Below, one piece after another: positions 5,314 to 6,797 of a stretch of 6,797 bases of DNA; positions within the stretch are counted from its first letter, which is position 1; each line of letters starts with the position of its first letter. Source of the stretch: Patescibacteria group bacterium (GTDB taxonomy: Bacteria; Patescibacteriota; Minisyncoccia; Phycocordibacterales; SIBU01). The stretch spans positions 1 through 6,797 of the forward strand of contig JAGWZX010000035.1 in the NCBI GenBank assembly GCA_018968805.1. Direction: 5' to 3'. Both the position numbers and the translations under genes were made by a program. The notes below the pieces were generated by a model. That model was not told where the DNA came from and did not search any database. It saw only the letters and a program-made list of their open reading frames with translations.

Positions 5314-6534
5314 ATGTCAAAAGGCGAAGCTGGTGACGGGATAAGGATGCGCCGCCGCGCCGCGCGGCGGCGCATTTATCTTGACTATGCTTCCACAACG
5401 CCGCTGGACTCTCGGGTCTTGGACGCGATGCGGCCGTATTTTTCCGATAAATTCGGCAATGCAAGTTCCATTCATGCCGAAGGGGCGGCGGCCGCGGCGG
5501 CCTTGCGCCGCGGCCGCGAAACCGTGGCGCGCATACTGCAAGCCCGCGCCGATGAAATTGTTTTTACATCCGGCGGCACCGAGTCAAACAATCTCGCGAT
5601 TTTCGGCGCGGCGCGAGCGCGCGAGCCGGAAGGATTTCTTTTTTCTAAAATGCATTTCGTCACGACCGTGATTGAGCACAGCTCGGTTCTGGAGTGTTTC
5701 CGCGAGCTGGAACGCCGCGGATCCAAGGTTTCTTACGCGCCGGTCAAGAAAAATGGCATTGTTGATCCGAGCGTGATTAGGGAATTGGTTCGGCCGAACA
5801 CGGTCTTGGTTTCGGTGGGTTTGGCAAACAACGAAATAGGCGTGATTCAGCCGGTGCGCGAGATCGCCAAGTTGCTCGGCAATCTTACGCCACGGCGCCG
5901 AAACGCGAAATCGCGCCCTCTTTTTCACACCGACGCGAGCCAGGCCGCGCTTTTCCTGGATTTGAACGCGGCGCGACTCGGCGTTGATCTTATGACTTTG
6001 GACGGCCACAAGATGTATGGGCCGAAAGGAGCGGGCGCGCTTTATGTCCGGCGGGGCGCGCCGCTCTCGCCGGTTCTTTTCGGCGGCGGGCAGGAAAGGG
6101 GATTGCGCTCCACCACGGAAAATATTCCGGGTGTTGTGGGTTTCGCCGAGGCTTTGCGTTTGGCCTCGGAGTCTCGGCGAGCCGAGAGCGTTCGGCTCGC
6201 CGCTCTGCGTGATTATTTTTTCGCGGAATTGTCAAAGCGCGTAAAAATGCCAGTCATCATTAACGGCGATTTGAAAGAACGTTTGCCGAATAACATTAAT
6301 ATTTCCATTCCCGGCCTGGATGCCGAATTTGCCGTGCTTAAGCTGGACGCGGCCGGCATCGCTTGTTCCGCCAAAAGTTCCTGTCTCGGATCGGAAGGAT
6401 ATTCCTACGTTGTGAGGGCGCTTGGCGGCGGCCGCATTCGCGCCGCGAGCGCTTTGCGCTTCACGCTCGGTTGCGCCACTGCTAAAAGCGATATCGATCG
6501 ACTGTTATCGGCTTTTCGGAATGTGACAATGTAA
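5314..6534 (+). CDS. Cysteine desulfurase (NifS/IscS family, class V aminotransferase fold)
   Basis: PLP enzyme that takes sulfur from cysteine, leaving alanine and a persulfide for Fe-S clusters or tRNA thiolation. Over 406 residues: IYLDYASTTPLD start (21-32), FGNASSIH (47-54), TSGGTESNN (85-93), PLP-stacking H122 in EHSSV, ANNEIGVIQP (171-180), D207 in HTDASQ, Schiff-base lysine K233 in DGHKMYGPKGAG, RSTTEN (265-270; usually R-S/G-G-T-x-N), and catalytic Cys C351 in IACSAKSSC with a second Cys at 357. The C-terminus ALRFTLGCAT is also typical. ATG 5314 fits the promoter. ATG 5347 is the alternative and agrees better with usual family starts, but lies in a 13-bp GC hairpin. The Arg-rich residues 12-20 come from that hairpin. 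Codon use is much GC-richer than in the left third. IscS, NifS or CPR-specific type cannot be told apart, so no symbol is given. Confidence 0.93.
   Translation: MSKGEAGDGIRMRRRAARRRIYLDYASTTPLDSRVLDAMRPYFSDKFGNASSIHAEGAAAAAALRRGRETVARILQARADEIVFTSGGTESNNLAIFGAARAREPEGFLFSKMHFVTTVIEHSSVLECFRELERRGSKVSYAPVKKNGIVDPSVIRELVRPNTVLVSVGLANNEIGVIQPVREIAKLLGNLTPRRRNAKSRPLFHTDASQAALFLDLNAARLGVDLMTLDGHKMYGPKGAGALYVRRGAPLSPVLFGGGQERGLRSTTENIPGVVGFAEALRLASESRRAESVRLAALRDYFFAELSKRVKMPVIINGDLKERLPNNINISIPGLDAEFAVLKLDAAGIACSAKSSCLGSEGYSYVVRALGGGRIRAASALRFTLGCATAKSDIDRLLSAFRNVTM
5347..5375. repeat. Perfect 13-bp GC palindrome over the alternative start of the cysteine desulfurase
   Basis: Arms 5347-5359 and 5363-5375 are exact reverse complements around the loop CCG. 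The left arm contains ATG 5347; both strands translate to MRRRAARRRI. In mRNA the hairpin would bury this ATG, arguing for initiation at 5314. The encoded Arg block sits just before the conserved IYLDYAS and looks like an added piece. Confidence 0.75.
5488..5517. repeat. Perfect 12-bp GC inverted repeat inside the cysteine desulfurase gene
   Basis: Arms 5488-5499 and 5506-5517 pair perfectly around a 6-nt loop. They encode the Ala/Arg-rich stretch AAAAALRRGR (about residues 59-68), a surface helix where family members vary. GC-rich Ala/Arg codons make such symmetry easier by chance, so this is weaker than the two repeats with CCG loops. Confidence 0.5.
6176..6201. repeat. Perfect 10-bp inverted repeat inside the cysteine desulfurase gene
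   Basis: GGCGAGCCGA (6176-6185) pairs with TCGGCTCGCC (6192-6201), loop 6 nt. The left part can instead form CTCGGC-GA-GCCGAG (6173-6186). It encodes part of a variable charged helix (SRRAESVRLA). Confidence 0.45.
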
Positions 6535-6638
6535 ATTTATAAAATCGTGCTTATCGCGGGATACTGGGTAATGGAGGTATTTGCGATTATCGGCGCAGAT
6601 TTCGCCTGTCAGGCAACTTTATTGTAGCGGCCAGAATA

Positions 6639-6661
6639 CCCCGGCCGCTTGGCGGGCGGGG
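6639..6661. repeat. REP-like / IS200-IS605-end-like hairpin
   Basis: CCCCGGCCGC (6639-6648) pairs with GCGGGCGGGG (6652-6661) with one G-G mismatch and loop TTG. The flanks read AATA before and ATGAAT after. From memory, hairpins of the form AATACCCC...CTTG...GGGGATGAAT occur as REP-type repeats and at right ends of IS200/IS605-type elements. No transposase gene is present here. Confidence 0.4.
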
Positions 6662-6677
6662 ATGAATGGCCGCCTAA

Positions 6678-6710
6678 CGGACAGGAGCGAGCGGAGCTCG
6701 CTCCTGTCCG
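6678..6710. repeat. Perfect 15-bp inverted repeat, loop GGA
   Basis: CGGACAGGAGCGAGC (6678-6692) is exactly complementary to 6696-6710 around a 3-nt loop. It is the strongest hairpin of the window. No T-tract follows on either strand, so a standard intrinsic terminator is unlikely, though it could stabilise the 3' end of the desulfurase message. Confidence 0.7.
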
Positions 6711-6797
6711 ACAAAGTTTCCCTGATGCCGCCCGCGGAATAACCCCGCCGAGGGCGCTCCCGAGGGAACGGCTTGCCGCGGGAATGGGACGGGCGGC

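Larger units (their letters stand above)
6609..6725. repeat. Nested inverted-repeat structure downstream of the cysteine desulfurase
   Basis: An imperfect outer stem pairs TCAGG (6609-6613) with CCTGA (6721-6725) and AACTTT (6615-6620) with AAAGTT (6713-6718). It encloses two strong hairpins, 6639-6661 and 6678-6710, giving a three-way-junction fold. No convincing reading frame crosses it. It could be a structured RNA or the remains of a small mobile palindromic element; nothing identifies a known RNA family. Confidence 0.5.
6535..6797. other. Gene-free, hairpin-rich 3' tail
   Basis: No reading frame here resembles a protein; the longest ATG frame near the left end is 18 codons. Besides the nested structure at 6609-6725, GCCGCCCG (6727-6734) pairs with CGGGCGGC (6790-6797), and CCCGCGG (6731-6737) with CCGCGGG (6776-6782), so a further fold continues to or past the window edge. 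I looked for tmRNA, SRP and RNase P signatures on both strands and saw none. Confidence 0.5.

Noticed and set aside
5256..5375. Upstream extension of the small unknown protein to an ATG at 5375
   Set aside because: It starts in the palindrome, is antisense of the desulfurase start and promoter, and a -10 box sits just before ATG 5255.
5472..6244. Open frames on both strands within the cysteine desulfurase gene
   Set aside because: Arg/Pro/Ala-rich shadow frames typical of GC-rich coding DNA; the desulfurase frame carries all family motifs.
6678..6710. Intrinsic terminator of the desulfurase gene
   Set aside because: The stem is strong but no T-tract follows on either strand, and it lies more than 140 nt after the stop codon.
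6541..6797. A known housekeeping RNA (RNase P, tmRNA, SRP RNA) in the hairpin-rich tail
   Set aside because: No conserved core sequence of these RNAs was seen on either strand; a covariance search would be decisive.
1..6797. CRISPR array or toxin-antitoxin/defence system
   Set aside because: No regularly spaced direct repeats were seen, and no gene pair matches a known defence or toxin family.

Overview
The window looks like a piece of a small-genome Patescibacteria/CPR-type bacterium, probably Parcubacteria-like. This is inferred from a short IF-2 that starts just before its G domain, a DUF4446 protein next to infB, genes without Shine-Dalgarno sequences but with -10 boxes almost touching the start codon, and a serine recombinase lying against a tRNA gene. 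TGA is used as a stop, so the UGA-glycine code of some CPR lineages does not apply. The lineage is inferred from gene content only.

Left part (1 to about 2343) is visibly AT-richer and looks accessory. It holds the 3' part of a radical SAM/SPASM gene cut by the window edge, a hairpin terminator, a NUDIX hydrolase, the C-terminal part of a SAM-dependent methyltransferase (minus strand) and the C-terminal part of a large serine recombinase (plus strand). The last two are head to head and both lose their 5' halves at the same point near position 1700. That point is either a deletion/rearrangement scar or a chimeric assembly join. The recombinase frame runs into the 3' end of a tRNA-Leu gene, the usual layout of an element integrated in a tRNA.

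Middle part (2344 to 5255, all minus strand) is core translation machinery. In transcription order it holds a small unknown protein, a DUF4446 membrane protein, infB (IF-2), rbfA, tRNA-Cys(GCA) and tRNA-Leu(TAA). infB, rbfA and the two tRNAs are packed tightly and may share one transcript. IF-2 and RbfA act in initiation and 30S maturation.

Right part (5256 to 6797, plus strand) is GC-rich. It holds a divergent short intergenic region, a complete PLP-dependent cysteine desulfurase, and a 3' tail without a gene but full of inverted repeats, including one resembling IS200/IS605- or REP-type hairpins.

No CRISPR array, rRNA or complete mobile element is visible. The least ordinary signals are the double truncation at about 1700, the recombinase frame overlapping tRNA-Leu, and a recurrent set of perfect GC-rich hairpins with 3-nt loops, two of them within conserved genes.
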